A DNA stretch of 64,000 nucleotides. It comes from Sphingobium sp. SCG-1. Lineage in GTDB: Bacteria; Pseudomonadota; Alphaproteobacteria; Sphingomonadales; Sphingomonadaceae. Below, in pieces: positions 43,178-51,578 of the stretch. The notes beneath the pieces were generated by a model. It had not been told where the DNA came from, searched no databases, and saw only the letters and a list, made by a program, of their open reading frames with translations. The stretch spans positions 4,212,308 to 4,276,307 of the forward strand of contig NZ_CP026372.1 of assembly GCF_002953135.1 (NCBI RefSeq), in the 5' to 3' direction. Every line of letters starts with the position of its first letter. The stretch's first letter is position 1. Both the position numbers and the translations under genes were made by a program.

Positions 43178-44008
43178 TCAACCCGCGTGAACCGGCGCGC
43201 CCCAGCCGCCCCATACATAGACGGCGATGAAGAGGAACAGCCACACCACGTCGACGAAGTGCCAATACCAGGCAGCGGCTTCGAAACCGAAATGCTGGCG
43301 CGGCGTGAAGTCGCCCTTGTACGCACGAATCTGGCAGACGATCAGGAAGATCGTGCCGACCAGAACGTGGAAGCCATGGAAGCCGGTCGCCATGTAGAAG
43401 CCCGAGCTGTAGGGCGTGCCACCGAATTCGAACGGCGCGTGGGCATATTCATACGCCTGGATGCTGGAGAACAGCAGGCCGAGAATGATCGTTGCCCACA
43501 GGCCTTTTTTCAGGCCGTCGCGATCGCCGTGGATCAGCGAATGATGCGCCCAGGTGACGGTGGTGCCCGAGCAGAGCAGGATCAGCGTATTGAGCAACGG
43601 AAGCTCGAACGCGTTCATGACCTCGATCCCCTTCGAGGGGAACAGCCCTTCGATCGGCGCGAGCGCCGAGGGGAAGAGCGAGAAGTCGAAGAAGGCCCAG
43701 AACCAGCCGACGAAGAACATGACTTCCGAGGCGATGAACAGGATCATGCCGTAGCGCAGGTGAAGCTGAACAACCGGCGTGTGATCGCCTGCATGGGCTT
43801 CGGCAATCACCTTCGACCACCAGCTGTACATCGTATAGAGAACGCCGGCGAGGCCCATCAGGAAGATCCAGCCGCCATGCGCGGGCATCGCGTCAGGATG
43901 CATCCACGACACCGCGCCGAAGGCCATGACGAGCGCCGACATGGAGCCGAGGAACGGGACGATGTCCGGCGGAAGAATGTGGTAATCGTGGTTCTTGGCG
44001 CCTGCCAT
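43178..44008 (-). CDS. ctaE: Cytochrome c oxidase subunit III
   Basis: A 276-residue membrane protein with seven transmembrane segments. Typical segments are NHDYHILPPDIVPFLGS, LRYGMILFIASEVMFFVGWFWAF, TVTWAHHSLIHGDR, GFHVLVGTIFLIVC and AAAWYWHFVDVVWLFLF. Subunit III stabilises the aa3 oxidase and its proton uptake. It follows ctaG on the minus strand with a 68-base gap and ends before a terminator-like hairpin. Confidence 0.97.
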   Translation of the reverse strand: MAGAKNHDYHILPPDIVPFLGSMSALVMAFGAVSWMHPDAMPAHGGWIFLMGLAGVLYTMYSWWSKVIAEAHAGDHTPVVQLHLRYGMILFIASEVMFFVGWFWAFFDFSLFPSALAPIEGLFPSKGIEVMNAFELPLLNTLILLCSGTTVTWAHHSLIHGDRDGLKKGLWATIILGLLFSSIQAYEYAHAPFEFGGTPYSSGFYMATGFHGFHVLVGTIFLIVCQIRAYKGDFTPRQHFGFEAAAWYWHFVDVVWLFLFIAVYVWGGWGAPVHAG

Positions 44009-44076
44009 CTTGCGGGTTCCCTGTACTTACGGCCTGTTGCTTGCGCCTGCCGGCGGTTTGCTGCGTTAAACGTCCC

Positions 44077-44646
44077 TTAGCTTGGCTTTTTCCCGTTCTC
44101 AACCGGGTAGAAGGTGTAGCTCAAGGTTATTTCCTCAACATCCTTGTTATCGGGATCGTCGAGGATCTTCGGGTCGACATAGTAAAGGACGGGCATACGA
44201 AACTGCTCACCGGGTTTCAGGGTCTGCTGCGTGAAGCAGAAGCACTGAATCTTGGTGAAATATTTACCCGCCTGCGTCGGCGTGACGTTGAAGGTGGCGG
44301 TGCCGGTGACGGTCTTGTCCGACAGGTTCTTCGCGATGAAGATCTGCATATCGCGCGCGCCGACCGTCACGGTGTCGGTCTTCTGCTCGGGATAGAACTG
44401 CCAGGGCATACCGGGCGTGACGTTCGAATCGAAGCGGATCGAGAGATTATGACCGACCTGCGGTTTCACTAGTACCGTGCCATCCGCGCGCTGCGTGGTG
44501 CCGTCGAAGCCTGTAACCTGACAGAAGATGCGGTAGAGCGGGACCGACGCAAAACCGAGCGCCAGCATCCCGGCGGCGACCAGCGCCATCCACAGCATCA
44601 CGCGGCGATTGCGGGCGGCGAGTGCCGGACCGGGCGCGGTCGCCAT
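44077..44646 (-). CDS. ctaG: Cytochrome c oxidase assembly factor CtaG (Cox11)
   Basis: A 189-residue copper chaperone that builds the CuB site of subunit I. It has one N-terminal transmembrane segment (VMLWMALVAAGMLALGFASVPL) and a periplasmic domain with the copper-binding IQCFCFTQQTLKPGE motif. YRIFCQVTGFDGTTQ follows the helix. ATG 44646 shares one base with the stop of the upstream small gene (TGATG). Confidence 0.96.
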   Translation of the reverse strand: MATAPGPALAARNRRVMLWMALVAAGMLALGFASVPLYRIFCQVTGFDGTTQRADGTVLVKPQVGHNLSIRFDSNVTPGMPWQFYPEQKTDTVTVGARDMQIFIAKNLSDKTVTGTATFNVTPTQAGKYFTKIQCFCFTQQTLKPGEQFRMPVLYYVDPKILDDPDNKDVEEITLSYTFYPVENGKKPS

Positions 44647-44774
44647 CAATACATGCCCATCTTCGCGATCGTGATCGCGTAGAAGAGGATCACGAGGCCA
44701 CCCAATATGATGCCGGTGACGATCGCACGGGACTTCTGCCGCGCCCGAACCAGTTTCTCTTCATCGGGTGTCAT
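44646..44774 (-). CDS. Small CoxF-like membrane protein of the oxidase cluster
   Basis: A 42-residue single-pass membrane protein: a charged start (MTPDEEKLVRARQKSRA) and one helix (IVTGIILGGLVILFYAITI). Small proteins of this form lie between ctaB and ctaG in many alphaproteobacterial oxidase clusters and are often called CoxF. It overlaps ctaB by 4 bases and ctaG by 1 base, so it is translated with them. Its role is not established. Confidence 0.85.
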   Translation of the reverse strand: MTPDEEKLVRARQKSRAIVTGIILGGLVILFYAITIAKMGMY

Positions 44775-45703
44775 GCGAATACCCAGCGGTCGACGACCAG
44801 CGCGCCGAACAGGAGGAAAAGATAGAGGATCGAGAATTTGAACAGTCGCCGTTCGGGCAGCATCTTGGCTGGATCGCTCTCGCGGCGATGGCCGACCTGG
44901 AACGCCATGACGGCGAAGATCGCGGTGCAGAGGAATGCGACGGTCCCGTAGATCGGGCCAGTGAGGCGCAGTAGTACCGGCGTCATCGCGGCCGCGGCCA
45001 TGATCGCGGTGTAGAACCAGATCTGGCGGCGCGTCGCAACTTCGCCGGAAACGACTGGAAGCATCGGGATGCCTGCATTGGCGTAATCGAGCTTCACGAA
45101 CAGCGCGAGCGCCCAGAAGTGCGGTGGGGTCCAGAAGAAGATCAGCGCGAACAGGGCAATGGGAAGCGCCGTGACATCGCCGGTGACGGCCGCCCAGCCG
45201 ATAACCGGCGGGAACGCGCCCGCCGCGCCGCCGATGACGATGTTCTGCGTGGTGCGGGGCTTCAGCCACATGGTGTAGACGATCACGTAGAACAGGATCG
45301 ACGCGGCAAGGATGCCCGCCGCCAGCCAGTTGGTCGCAAGGCCCATCAGGACGACCGAGAAGACCGACAGCCCAACTCCGAAGTGGAGGGCGGATTGGCG
45401 ATCCATGCGTCCAGCGGGAAGCGGCCGGTTTTCGGTCCGCTTCATCTTGGCGTCGATGTCTGCTTCGTACCACTGGTTGAGCGCGCCAGCCGCGCCAGCG
45501 CCGAGTGCGATGCAGAGGATCGCGGTGAAGGCAAGTACGGGGTGGATGCTGCCGGGCGCGGCAAGCAGGCCGCAGAGGGCCGTGAAGACGACCAGTGTCA
45601 TCACGCGTGGCTTCGTCAGCGCCAGAAAGTCACGCCACTCCGCCGGCAGCTTCGTGCCCGACGCGGCTTGTTGAGACTTCATTTCGATCGGCGAACTTGC
45701 CAT
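44771..45703 (-). CDS. ctaB: Protoheme IX farnesyltransferase (haem O synthase)
   Basis: A 310-residue polytopic membrane enzyme that adds a farnesyl group to haem B to make haem O. The two aspartate-rich motifs are NQWYEADIDAKMKRTENRPL and YANAGIPML in its usual place. FLALTKPRVMTLVVFTALCG begins the first helix. The start is ATG 45703; a GTG at 45721 and ATG at 45682 are in frame. It is separated from ctaD by hairpins in a 120-base gap. Confidence 0.96.
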   Translation of the reverse strand: MASSPIEMKSQQAASGTKLPAEWRDFLALTKPRVMTLVVFTALCGLLAAPGSIHPVLAFTAILCIALGAGAAGALNQWYEADIDAKMKRTENRPLPAGRMDRQSALHFGVGLSVFSVVLMGLATNWLAAGILAASILFYVIVYTMWLKPRTTQNIVIGGAAGAFPPVIGWAAVTGDVTALPIALFALIFFWTPPHFWALALFVKLDYANAGIPMLPVVSGEVATRRQIWFYTAIMAAAAMTPVLLRLTGPIYGTVAFLCTAIFAVMAFQVGHRRESDPAKMLPERRLFKFSILYLFLLFGALVVDRWVFA

Positions 45704-45720
45704 TTTTTCCTCATGCGTCA

Positions 45721-45808
45721 CCCCGGCTCATGCACAGCATTGGGCCGGGGTTCGGACCGGGAACAATTACCCGGATTAGCGAGGCTCCGGATTATACCGG
45801 AACCTCGC
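45721..45808 (-). terminator. Two hairpins between ctaD and ctaB
   Basis: Bases 45779-45790 pair with 45797-45808 (12 bp, one wobble, 6-base loop) directly after the ctaD stop codon, and CCCCGGC (45721-45727) pairs with GCCGGGG (45744-45750). No T-tract follows either. They may act as a partial terminator or protect the ctaC-ctaD mRNA so that structural subunits are made in excess of the assembly factors. Confidence 0.5.
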
Positions 45809-45823
45809 CTTTATATTTGCGCC

Positions 45824-47500
45824 TCAGTCGATCTTCGGCAGCGTCTCGAACTGGTGGAACGGCGGCGGGCTGGACAAGGTCCATTCCAGCGTCGTCGCGC
45901 CTTCGCCCCAGGGATTGTCCCCTGCCTTCTTGCCTGCGGCCAGCGACCAGAACAGGTTGATGAAGAAGATAACCATGCCGCCTGCCATGATCTCATAGCC
46001 GTGGCTGGCAACGCTGTTCCAGTAAGCGAATGCCGAGTTATAGTCGGGAATACGGCGCGGCATACCCGAAAGACCCAGGAAGTGCATCGGGAAGAACAGC
46101 ACGTTCACACCGACGAAGAACACCCAGAAGTGCAACTGGCCGAGGAACTCGTTGTACATCTTCCCCGACATCTTCGGGAACCAGTAGTAGAAGCCCGCGA
46201 AGAGGCCGAACACAGCGCCAAGCGACAGCACGTAGTGGAAGTGCGCGACGACATAATAGGTGTCGTGCATCACGTCGTCGACGCCGCCATTCGCCAGCAC
46301 CACACCCGTGACGCCGCCGACGGTGAACAGGAAGATGAAGCCCAGCGCCCAGACCATCGGAGTCTTGAAGCTCATCGAGCCGCCCCACATCGTCGCGATC
46401 CAGGAGAAGATCTTGATGCCGGTCGGCACCGCGATCACCATGGTTGCGGCAGTGAAGTACATCTTGACGTTCACCGACATGCCGGTCGTGAACATGTGGT
46501 GCGCCCACACGACGAAGCCGACTGCACCGATCGCGACCATGGCATAGGCCATGCCGAGATAGCCGAAGACGGGCTTGCGGCTGAACGTCGAGACGATCTG
46601 GCTGATGATGCCGAAACCCGGCAGGATCATGATGTAGACTTCGGGGTGGCCGAAGAACCAGAACAGATGCTGGTAGAGCACCGGATCGCCGCCGCCGGCT
46701 GCGTCGTAGAAAGTCGTGCCGAAGTTGCGGTCGGTCAGCAGCATCGTGATTGCAGCAGCCAGAACCGGCAGTGCGAGCAGGAGCAGGAACGCGGTGACCA
46801 GCACCGACCATACGAACAGCGGCATCTTGTGCAGGGTCATGCCTGGCGCGCGCATGTTAAAGATGGTGGTGATGAAGTTGATCGCGCCCAGGATCGAGCT
46901 GGCGCCCGCGATGTGCAGCGAGAGGATCGCGAGATCGACCGCCGGGCCTGCCGAACCGCTGGTCGAAAGCGGCGCATAGACCGTCCAGCCGGTGCCGGCG
47001 CCGTTGCCGGTGCCGCCGGGGACGAAGGTCGAACCCAGGAGCAGCGTGAAGGCGGGGATCAGCAGCCAGAAGGAGATATTGTTCATGCGCGGGAACGCCA
47101 TGTCCGGCGCGCCGATCATGATGGGCACGAACCAGTTGCCGAAGCCGCCGATCATCGCGGGCATCACCATGAAGAACACCATGATGAGGCCGTGCGCGGT
47201 GATGAGCACGTTCCAGAGATGATAGGCCTGATCCAGCGTCGCGCCGGGGCCGTCCATCATGGTGGCCCAGGTCTGAAGATACTGGATACCCGGATGCGCA
47301 AGCTCGGCGCGCATAAGGCCCGAGATCGCACCGCCGATGATGCCCGCGACGATCGCGAAGATCAGGTAGAGCGTCCCGATGTCCTTATGGTTGGTGGACA
47401 TGAACCAACGCGCGAAGAACGCCGGCTTATGCTCGGCATGATCGTCGTGGTGGGCGTGTGCGCCGGAGAAGTCGTCCGGATTGGCAGTTACGGTTGTCAT
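45824..47500 (-). CDS. ctaD: Cytochrome c oxidase subunit I
   Basis: The 558-residue catalytic subunit of the aa3-type oxidase, carrying haem a, haem a3 and CuB. Twelve transmembrane segments are expected. Visible landmarks are FMSTNHKDIGTLYLIF, the low-spin haem His region NVLITAHGLIMVFFMVMPA, the active-site HPEVYIMILPGFG with the cross-linked His-Tyr, GFVVWAHHMFTTGM, and TYYVVAHFHYVLSLGAVF with the haem ligands. It follows ctaC by 19 bases. Confidence 0.98.
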   Translation of the reverse strand: MTTVTANPDDFSGAHAHHDDHAEHKPAFFARWFMSTNHKDIGTLYLIFAIVAGIIGGAISGLMRAELAHPGIQYLQTWATMMDGPGATLDQAYHLWNVLITAHGLIMVFFMVMPAMIGGFGNWFVPIMIGAPDMAFPRMNNISFWLLIPAFTLLLGSTFVPGGTGNGAGTGWTVYAPLSTSGSAGPAVDLAILSLHIAGASSILGAINFITTIFNMRAPGMTLHKMPLFVWSVLVTAFLLLLALPVLAAAITMLLTDRNFGTTFYDAAGGGDPVLYQHLFWFFGHPEVYIMILPGFGIISQIVSTFSRKPVFGYLGMAYAMVAIGAVGFVVWAHHMFTTGMSVNVKMYFTAATMVIAVPTGIKIFSWIATMWGGSMSFKTPMVWALGFIFLFTVGGVTGVVLANGGVDDVMHDTYYVVAHFHYVLSLGAVFGLFAGFYYWFPKMSGKMYNEFLGQLHFWVFFVGVNVLFFPMHFLGLSGMPRRIPDYNSAFAYWNSVASHGYEIMAGGMVIFFINLFWSLAAGKKAGDNPWGEGATTLEWTLSSPPPFHQFETLPKID

Positions 47501-47519
47501 GACTGGCGGACCTTATGCA

Positions 47520-48578
47520 TCAAATCTTGGCAGCTTCGCCCTTGGGGGCGTCAGCGGGAGGACCGGGCAACGTGCTGCCCTGCTGCGGACCAGCTTCGCC
47601 CGCCGGAGCGGCGGTGCCGGCAGCGGCGCCACTGGTGAGCTTGCCACCCTGCGAGAGAACCCACTGGTCGAACTGAGCGGGCGGCAGGGCTTCGATGGCG
47701 ATCGGCATGAAGCCATGACGCGCGCCGCAAAGCTCAGAGCACTGACCGTAATAGACGCCCGGCTGCTCAATGGTGAACGTCTTCTCGTTGAGGCGACCAG
47801 GCACCGCGTCCATTTTGAGCCAGAGCGAAGGCACGCCGAAGCTGTGGATGACGTCCGCGCCGGTGATAATCATCTTGATCGGGCGGCCCACGGGCAGCAC
47901 GAGGCGATTGTCCGCACCCAAAAGATAAGGCTCGCCATTGGCCAGCGCCTTTTCCGGGGTCAGCATGTTGGAGACATATTCGCGGATGCCCGCGTCAGGA
48001 TATTCATAGCCCCAATACCATTGATAGCCCGTGACCTTGATAGTCAGCGCATTCTTGGGCGCGGGTTTGTACTGATCGGCCAGCAAGCCAATCGAGGGCA
48101 CCGCGATCGCCAGCAGGATCACCACAGGCAGCACTGTCCAGAGCACTTCGATCGTGGTATTGTGCGACGTCTTCGAGGGCACCGGATTGGCCGAGCGGCG
48201 ATAGCGGAACATCACCCAGAGCATCAGGATCAGCACGAAGATCGAGATCACGGTGATGATCGGCAGCAGCATCACGTCGTGCAGCCAGCGGGCCTGACGG
48301 CCAAGCGGCGTGAACTGTTTTTGCAGCGTATATTCGCCGGGCATCGGCATTCCGATGCCTTCAGTCGGCTTCATGCGAGGCGGCGCAGCGACTTTGGCAG
48401 CGTCCGGCGCAGCGGCAGTCGCCGCCGGAGCCGCTGCATTCGCGGCAGCTGCGGCCGAATCAGCAGCGGCGGCAGCAGGAGCAGCCGCAGCTGCGTTGTC
48501 CTGCGCCAGGGCCCCCTGCCCCAGCACCGGCGCAAACGCCAGCAATCCTGCAAGTACGACCGATTTCACCATCTTCAT
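47520..48578 (-). CDS. ctaC: Cytochrome c oxidase subunit II
   Basis: A 352-residue exported subunit with a signal peptide (MKMVKSVVLAGLLAFAPVL, cleavage after ALAQ), two transmembrane helices and a periplasmic CuA domain. The CuA site is complete: YGQCSELCGARHGFMPI. GYQWYWGYEYPD is the electron-entry aromatic patch. Residues 27-64 form an unusual alanine-rich linker between the signal peptide and the core. ATG 48578 starts the signal peptide; an ATG six bases later is also possible. Confidence 0.97.
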   Translation of the reverse strand: MKMVKSVVLAGLLAFAPVLGQGALAQDNAAAAAPAAAAADSAAAAANAAAPAATAAAPDAAKVAAPPRMKPTEGIGMPMPGEYTLQKQFTPLGRQARWLHDVMLLPIITVISIFVLILMLWVMFRYRRSANPVPSKTSHNTTIEVLWTVLPVVILLAIAVPSIGLLADQYKPAPKNALTIKVTGYQWYWGYEYPDAGIREYVSNMLTPEKALANGEPYLLGADNRLVLPVGRPIKMIITGADVIHSFGVPSLWLKMDAVPGRLNEKTFTIEQPGVYYGQCSELCGARHGFMPIAIEALPPAQFDQWVLSQGGKLTSGAAAGTAAPAGEAGPQQGSTLPGPPADAPKGEAAKI

Positions 48579-48657
48579 AAGCGTCTCGACACCTTGTATC
48601 CCCGAACAGCCGACGAACGTCACGGAAACGGGTCCGGCAGCGTCTGACTTGGGGCGG

Positions 48658-48686
48658 CTTATAGGCACGGTTATGCCGCGCCTCAA
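48658..48686 (-). promoter_or_regulatory. Sigma-70-type promoter of the cytochrome oxidase operon
   Basis: On the minus strand TTGAGG (48686-48681) and TATAAG (48663-48658) are separated by exactly 17 bases, and lie 80 bases upstream of the ctaC start codon. Confidence 0.6.
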
Positions 48687-48819
48687 GCACCTATAAACTG
48701 ATTTTCTTCGCTGTTGCAACGGGCGGTCCCGCCGCCTATCTGCGGGCGGCTGTGCGAGGATCGGATGCCGGGCTTGCGGGCCGTTGCGCATCTGCCGCGA
48801 CAAGGGGAACGGGCTGGAA

Positions 48820-49398
48820 ATGACTGACGAAGAAGTGCTGGCGGAATTCAGGGCGGCAGGTGCGCTGCTGGAGGGGCATTTCGTGCTGTCTTCGGGGCGG
48901 CACAGCGCTAATTACCTGCAATGCGCGCGCGTTCTGATGAATGCGGAGCGCGCGGGGACGCTGGCGCGGGCGCTGGTGCAGACGCTGCCGCGCGAGATAC
49001 GCAATGAAATCGAAGTGGTGGTGTCGCCTGCGATGGGGGGCGTTATCATCGGGCACGAAGTCGGCCGCGCGCTGAATGTCGACGCGCTGTTCCTGGAGCG
49101 GCCCACCGGCACGTTCGAGTTCCGGCGCGGCTTTGCGTTGAAACCGGGGCAGAAGGTGCTGATGGTGGAGGACGTGGTGACGACCGGCCTGTCGTCGCGG
49201 CAGGCGATGGAGGCCGTCGCGGCGGAAGGCGGCATCGTCATTGCCGAAGCGGCGCTGGTGGACCGCTCCGCAGGCGAGGCGGATTTGGGCGTACCCTTCT
49301 ATCCGCTCGTGAGCATCAATTTTCCGGTCTATGATGCCGATAATCTGCCGCCTGAACTGGCAGCGGTGCCGACCACCAAGCCGGGAAGCCGGAAATAG
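48820..49398 (+). CDS. pyrE: Orotate phosphoribosyltransferase
   Basis: A 192-residue enzyme joining orotate to PRPP to give OMP in pyrimidine synthesis. FVLSSGRHSANYLQCARVL, VVSPAMGGVIIGHEVGRAL and the PRPP-binding loop VLMVEDVVTTGLSSRQA are characteristic. ATG 48820 was chosen over the in-frame 48784 because it gives the family N-terminus. It is divergent from the cytochrome oxidase genes, and pdxJ follows after 54 bases. Confidence 0.95.
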   Translation: MTDEEVLAEFRAAGALLEGHFVLSSGRHSANYLQCARVLMNAERAGTLARALVQTLPREIRNEIEVVVSPAMGGVIIGHEVGRALNVDALFLERPTGTFEFRRGFALKPGQKVLMVEDVVTTGLSSRQAMEAVAAEGGIVIAEAALVDRSAGEADLGVPFYPLVSINFPVYDADNLPPELAAVPTTKPGSRK

Positions 49399-49452
49399 CG
49401 GCCTCGCGCCCCATCGCGGACGCCGCAGCAGCCCGGATCTGAGGGAGAAGAT

Positions 49453-50208
49453 ATGAGCGGACATCTGAGGCTGGGCGTCAACATCGATCATGTGGCGACG
49501 ATCCGCAACGCGCGCGGCGGGGTCTATCCCGATCCGATCCGGGCGGCGCTGGTCGCACAGGAAGCGGGCGCGGACGGCATCACCGCACATCTGCGCGAGG
49601 ACCGCAGGCACATCATCGACGAAGATATAGGCCATTTGATCGGCGCGATCTCATTGCCGCTCAACATGGAAATGGCCGCGACCGAGGAGATGGTGGAGAT
49701 CGCGCTGCGGCATCGCCCGCATGCGGCGTGCATCGTGCCAGAGCGGCGCGAGGAAGTGACGACCGAGGGCGGGCTGAATGCGGCAGGGCTGCATAACAAC
49801 CTGAAGCCGCTCATCACGCGATTGAAGGATGTCGGTATACGCGTCAGCCTGTTCATCGAACCCGATCCGCGGCAGATCGAGGCGGCGCTGTCGCTAGGCG
49901 CGCCTGTGGTCGAGCTGCACACTGGCAAATATGCGCATAGCGAGGGCGAGGATCGGGCGGTGGAACTGCGCCGGATTGCCGATGCAGCGGCGCTGGCGGC
50001 GAAGAACGGGATAGAGGCGCATGCGGGGCATGGGCTGACGTTCGACAATGTCGCACCGATTGCCGCGATCCCGCAGATCGCGGAACTCAATATCGGCCAC
50101 TTCCTGATTGCCGAGGCGATTTTTGATGGGCTTGGTCCGGTCGTGCAGCGAATGCGTGCGTTGATGGATGCATCGCGTCCTTCGACAGGCTCAGGATCAG
50201 TTGGATGA
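49453..50208 (+). CDS. pdxJ: Pyridoxine 5'-phosphate synthase
   Basis: A 251-residue TIM-barrel enzyme making pyridoxine 5'-phosphate from 1-deoxyxylulose 5-phosphate and 3-amino-2-oxopropyl phosphate. LGVNIDHVATIRNARGG, GADGITAHLREDRRHI, CIVPERREEVTTEGG and ELHTGKYA are typical. The last ten or so residues (RPSTGSGSVG) are encoded by a copy of the genome repeat CCTTCGACAGGCTCAG and are not part of the normal family fold. Overlaps acpS by 4 bases. Confidence 0.96.
   Translation: MSGHLRLGVNIDHVATIRNARGGVYPDPIRAALVAQEAGADGITAHLREDRRHIIDEDIGHLIGAISLPLNMEMAATEEMVEIALRHRPHAACIVPERREEVTTEGGLNAAGLHNNLKPLITRLKDVGIRVSLFIEPDPRQIEAALSLGAPVVELHTGKYAHSEGEDRAVELRRIADAAALAAKNGIEAHAGHGLTFDNVAPIAAIPQIAELNIGHFLIAEAIFDGLGPVVQRMRALMDASRPSTGSGSVG
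50177..50203 (+). repeat. REP-like repeat inside the 3' end of pdxJ
   Basis: CCTTCGACAGGCTCAGGATC (50179 onwards) is the same type of repeat as the set at 57.9-58.0 kb. Here it lies within the coding region and supplies the C-terminal residues of PdxJ just before the overlapping acpS start. Confidence 0.75.
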
Positions 50209-50606
50209 TAATCGGGCTCGGCTCCGACCTGTGCAACATAGAGCGCATCCAGAACTCGCTCGATCGGTTCGGGTCGCGGTTCGAGCAGCGAGTGTTCACG
50301 CAAGTCGAGCAGGCCAAGGCGGCGCGGCGGCCCCTCACCAAGGCGGGCGCGCTGGCGAAGCGCTTCGCCGCCAAGGAGGCGTTTTCCAAGGCAGTCGGAA
50401 CCGGCTTCAAAGCTGGCGTGTTCATGAAGGACATCGGCGTCGTCAATGCACCCTCCGGCGCGCCGACCTTGCATCTGACAGGAGGAGCGGAGGCGCGGTT
50501 GCTCTCGCTCATTCCTGCCGGCCATCGGCCCGTCATTCACCTGACGCTCACGGACGATCATCCATGGGCACAGGCATTTGTAATTATCGAAGCCTTGCCG
50601 CAATAA
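50205..50606 (+). CDS. acpS: Holo-[acyl-carrier-protein] synthase
   Basis: A 133-residue enzyme that moves phosphopantetheine from CoA to acyl carrier protein. IIGLGSDLCNIERIQNSL has the magnesium-binding Asp, and LAKRFAAKEAFSKAVGTG the conserved KEA segment. It overlaps pdxJ by 4 bases (ATGA). This is the usual pdxJ-acpS-lepB order in alphaproteobacteria. Confidence 0.95.
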   Translation: MIIGLGSDLCNIERIQNSLDRFGSRFEQRVFTQVEQAKAARRPLTKAGALAKRFAAKEAFSKAVGTGFKAGVFMKDIGVVNAPSGAPTLHLTGGAEARLLSLIPAGHRPVIHLTLTDDHPWAQAFVIIEALPQ

Positions 50607-50651
50607 GAACGGGCGGGGCGACCTGCAGGCATTAAGACTCCAAGGACGCAG

Positions 50652-51578
50652 ATGACGGCTACTCCGATAGATGCAGGACAGGATACTAGCGTCCGGCTGG
50701 ACTTCGATTCCACCGCCGATCATAGCGGCCACGAGACGGGGCCGGAGGGCGGCGCGCCGTCGCGGCACGGCGTCGATTGGTGGCAGGAGATCAAGAGCAT
50801 CGTCGTGCTGGTGCTGGCCGTGCTGTTCTTCCACAGCTTCGTTGCCAAGCCGTTCTACATCCCATCGGAATCGATGATGCCGGTGCTGCTGACCGGCGAC
50901 CGGCTGGTGGTGAGCAAATATCCCTATGGCTGGTCGTTCGTCTCGCCTAGCTTTCATCCGCTGCCGTTCATCAAGGGGCGGATCTTCGGACGGCTGCCGG
51001 AGCGGGGCGACATCGTGATCGTGACGCCGCAGGCGCGGAACGAGGATTATATCAAGCGGGTGATCGGCCTGCCCGGCGACATCCTGGAAGTGCGCGACGG
51101 CATCGTCATCCTGAACGGCATTCCCGTGCCGCAGAAGTGGATACCGCCGCTGCGCATCCCGGTAGACGCCAACGCCCCCTGCCCGCCCGACCAGTTCCCC
51201 GGCGCGCTGGTCGAGGATCGCAGCGGCAAGCGCTGGTGCGAATTGCCGGTGAAGCAGGAGACGCTGCCCAATGGCAAGACCTACAAGATCATCGATGTCG
51301 GCGCGCGGACGCTCGACTGGTACGGGCCGGTGCGCATCCCCGATCACCACGTGTTCCTGATGGGCGACAATCGCGACAACAGCGCGGACAGTCGCGCGAC
51401 GCTGGCCGATCGCGGCCTCGGCGGGCCGGTGCCGTGGGAAGCGATCGGCGGACGCGCGGAGTTCATCACCTTCTCGCTGGATGGCACCGCCAGCATCAAT
51501 CCCTTTAGCTGGTTCGGAGCGCTGCGCAGCGGCCGGGCGGGAAGCAGCCTGCGCCCTGCGACGGAGAGCGGCCAATGA
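50652..51578 (+). CDS. lepB: Signal peptidase I
   Basis: A 308-residue membrane protease that removes signal peptides. One transmembrane helix (SIVVLVLAVLFFHSF) precedes the active-site serine S74 (IPSESMMPVL). The general-base lysine is K135 (DYIKRVIGLPGD), and HVFLMGDNRDNSADSR is the conserved box near the end. A 40-residue polar segment precedes the helix. It overlaps the next gene by 4 bases. Confidence 0.96.
   Translation: MTATPIDAGQDTSVRLDFDSTADHSGHETGPEGGAPSRHGVDWWQEIKSIVVLVLAVLFFHSFVAKPFYIPSESMMPVLLTGDRLVVSKYPYGWSFVSPSFHPLPFIKGRIFGRLPERGDIVIVTPQARNEDYIKRVIGLPGDILEVRDGIVILNGIPVPQKWIPPLRIPVDANAPCPPDQFPGALVEDRSGKRWCELPVKQETLPNGKTYKIIDVGARTLDWYGPVRIPDHHVFLMGDNRDNSADSRATLADRGLGGPVPWEAIGGRAEFITFSLDGTASINPFSWFGALRSGRAGSSLRPATESGQ

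Noticed and set aside
45119..47638. An 839-codon open frame opposite ctaB and ctaD
   Set aside because: Its translation is dominated by His, Arg, Glu and Asp with no hydrophobic core. It is an antisense shadow of the highly conserved oxidase genes in GC-rich DNA.
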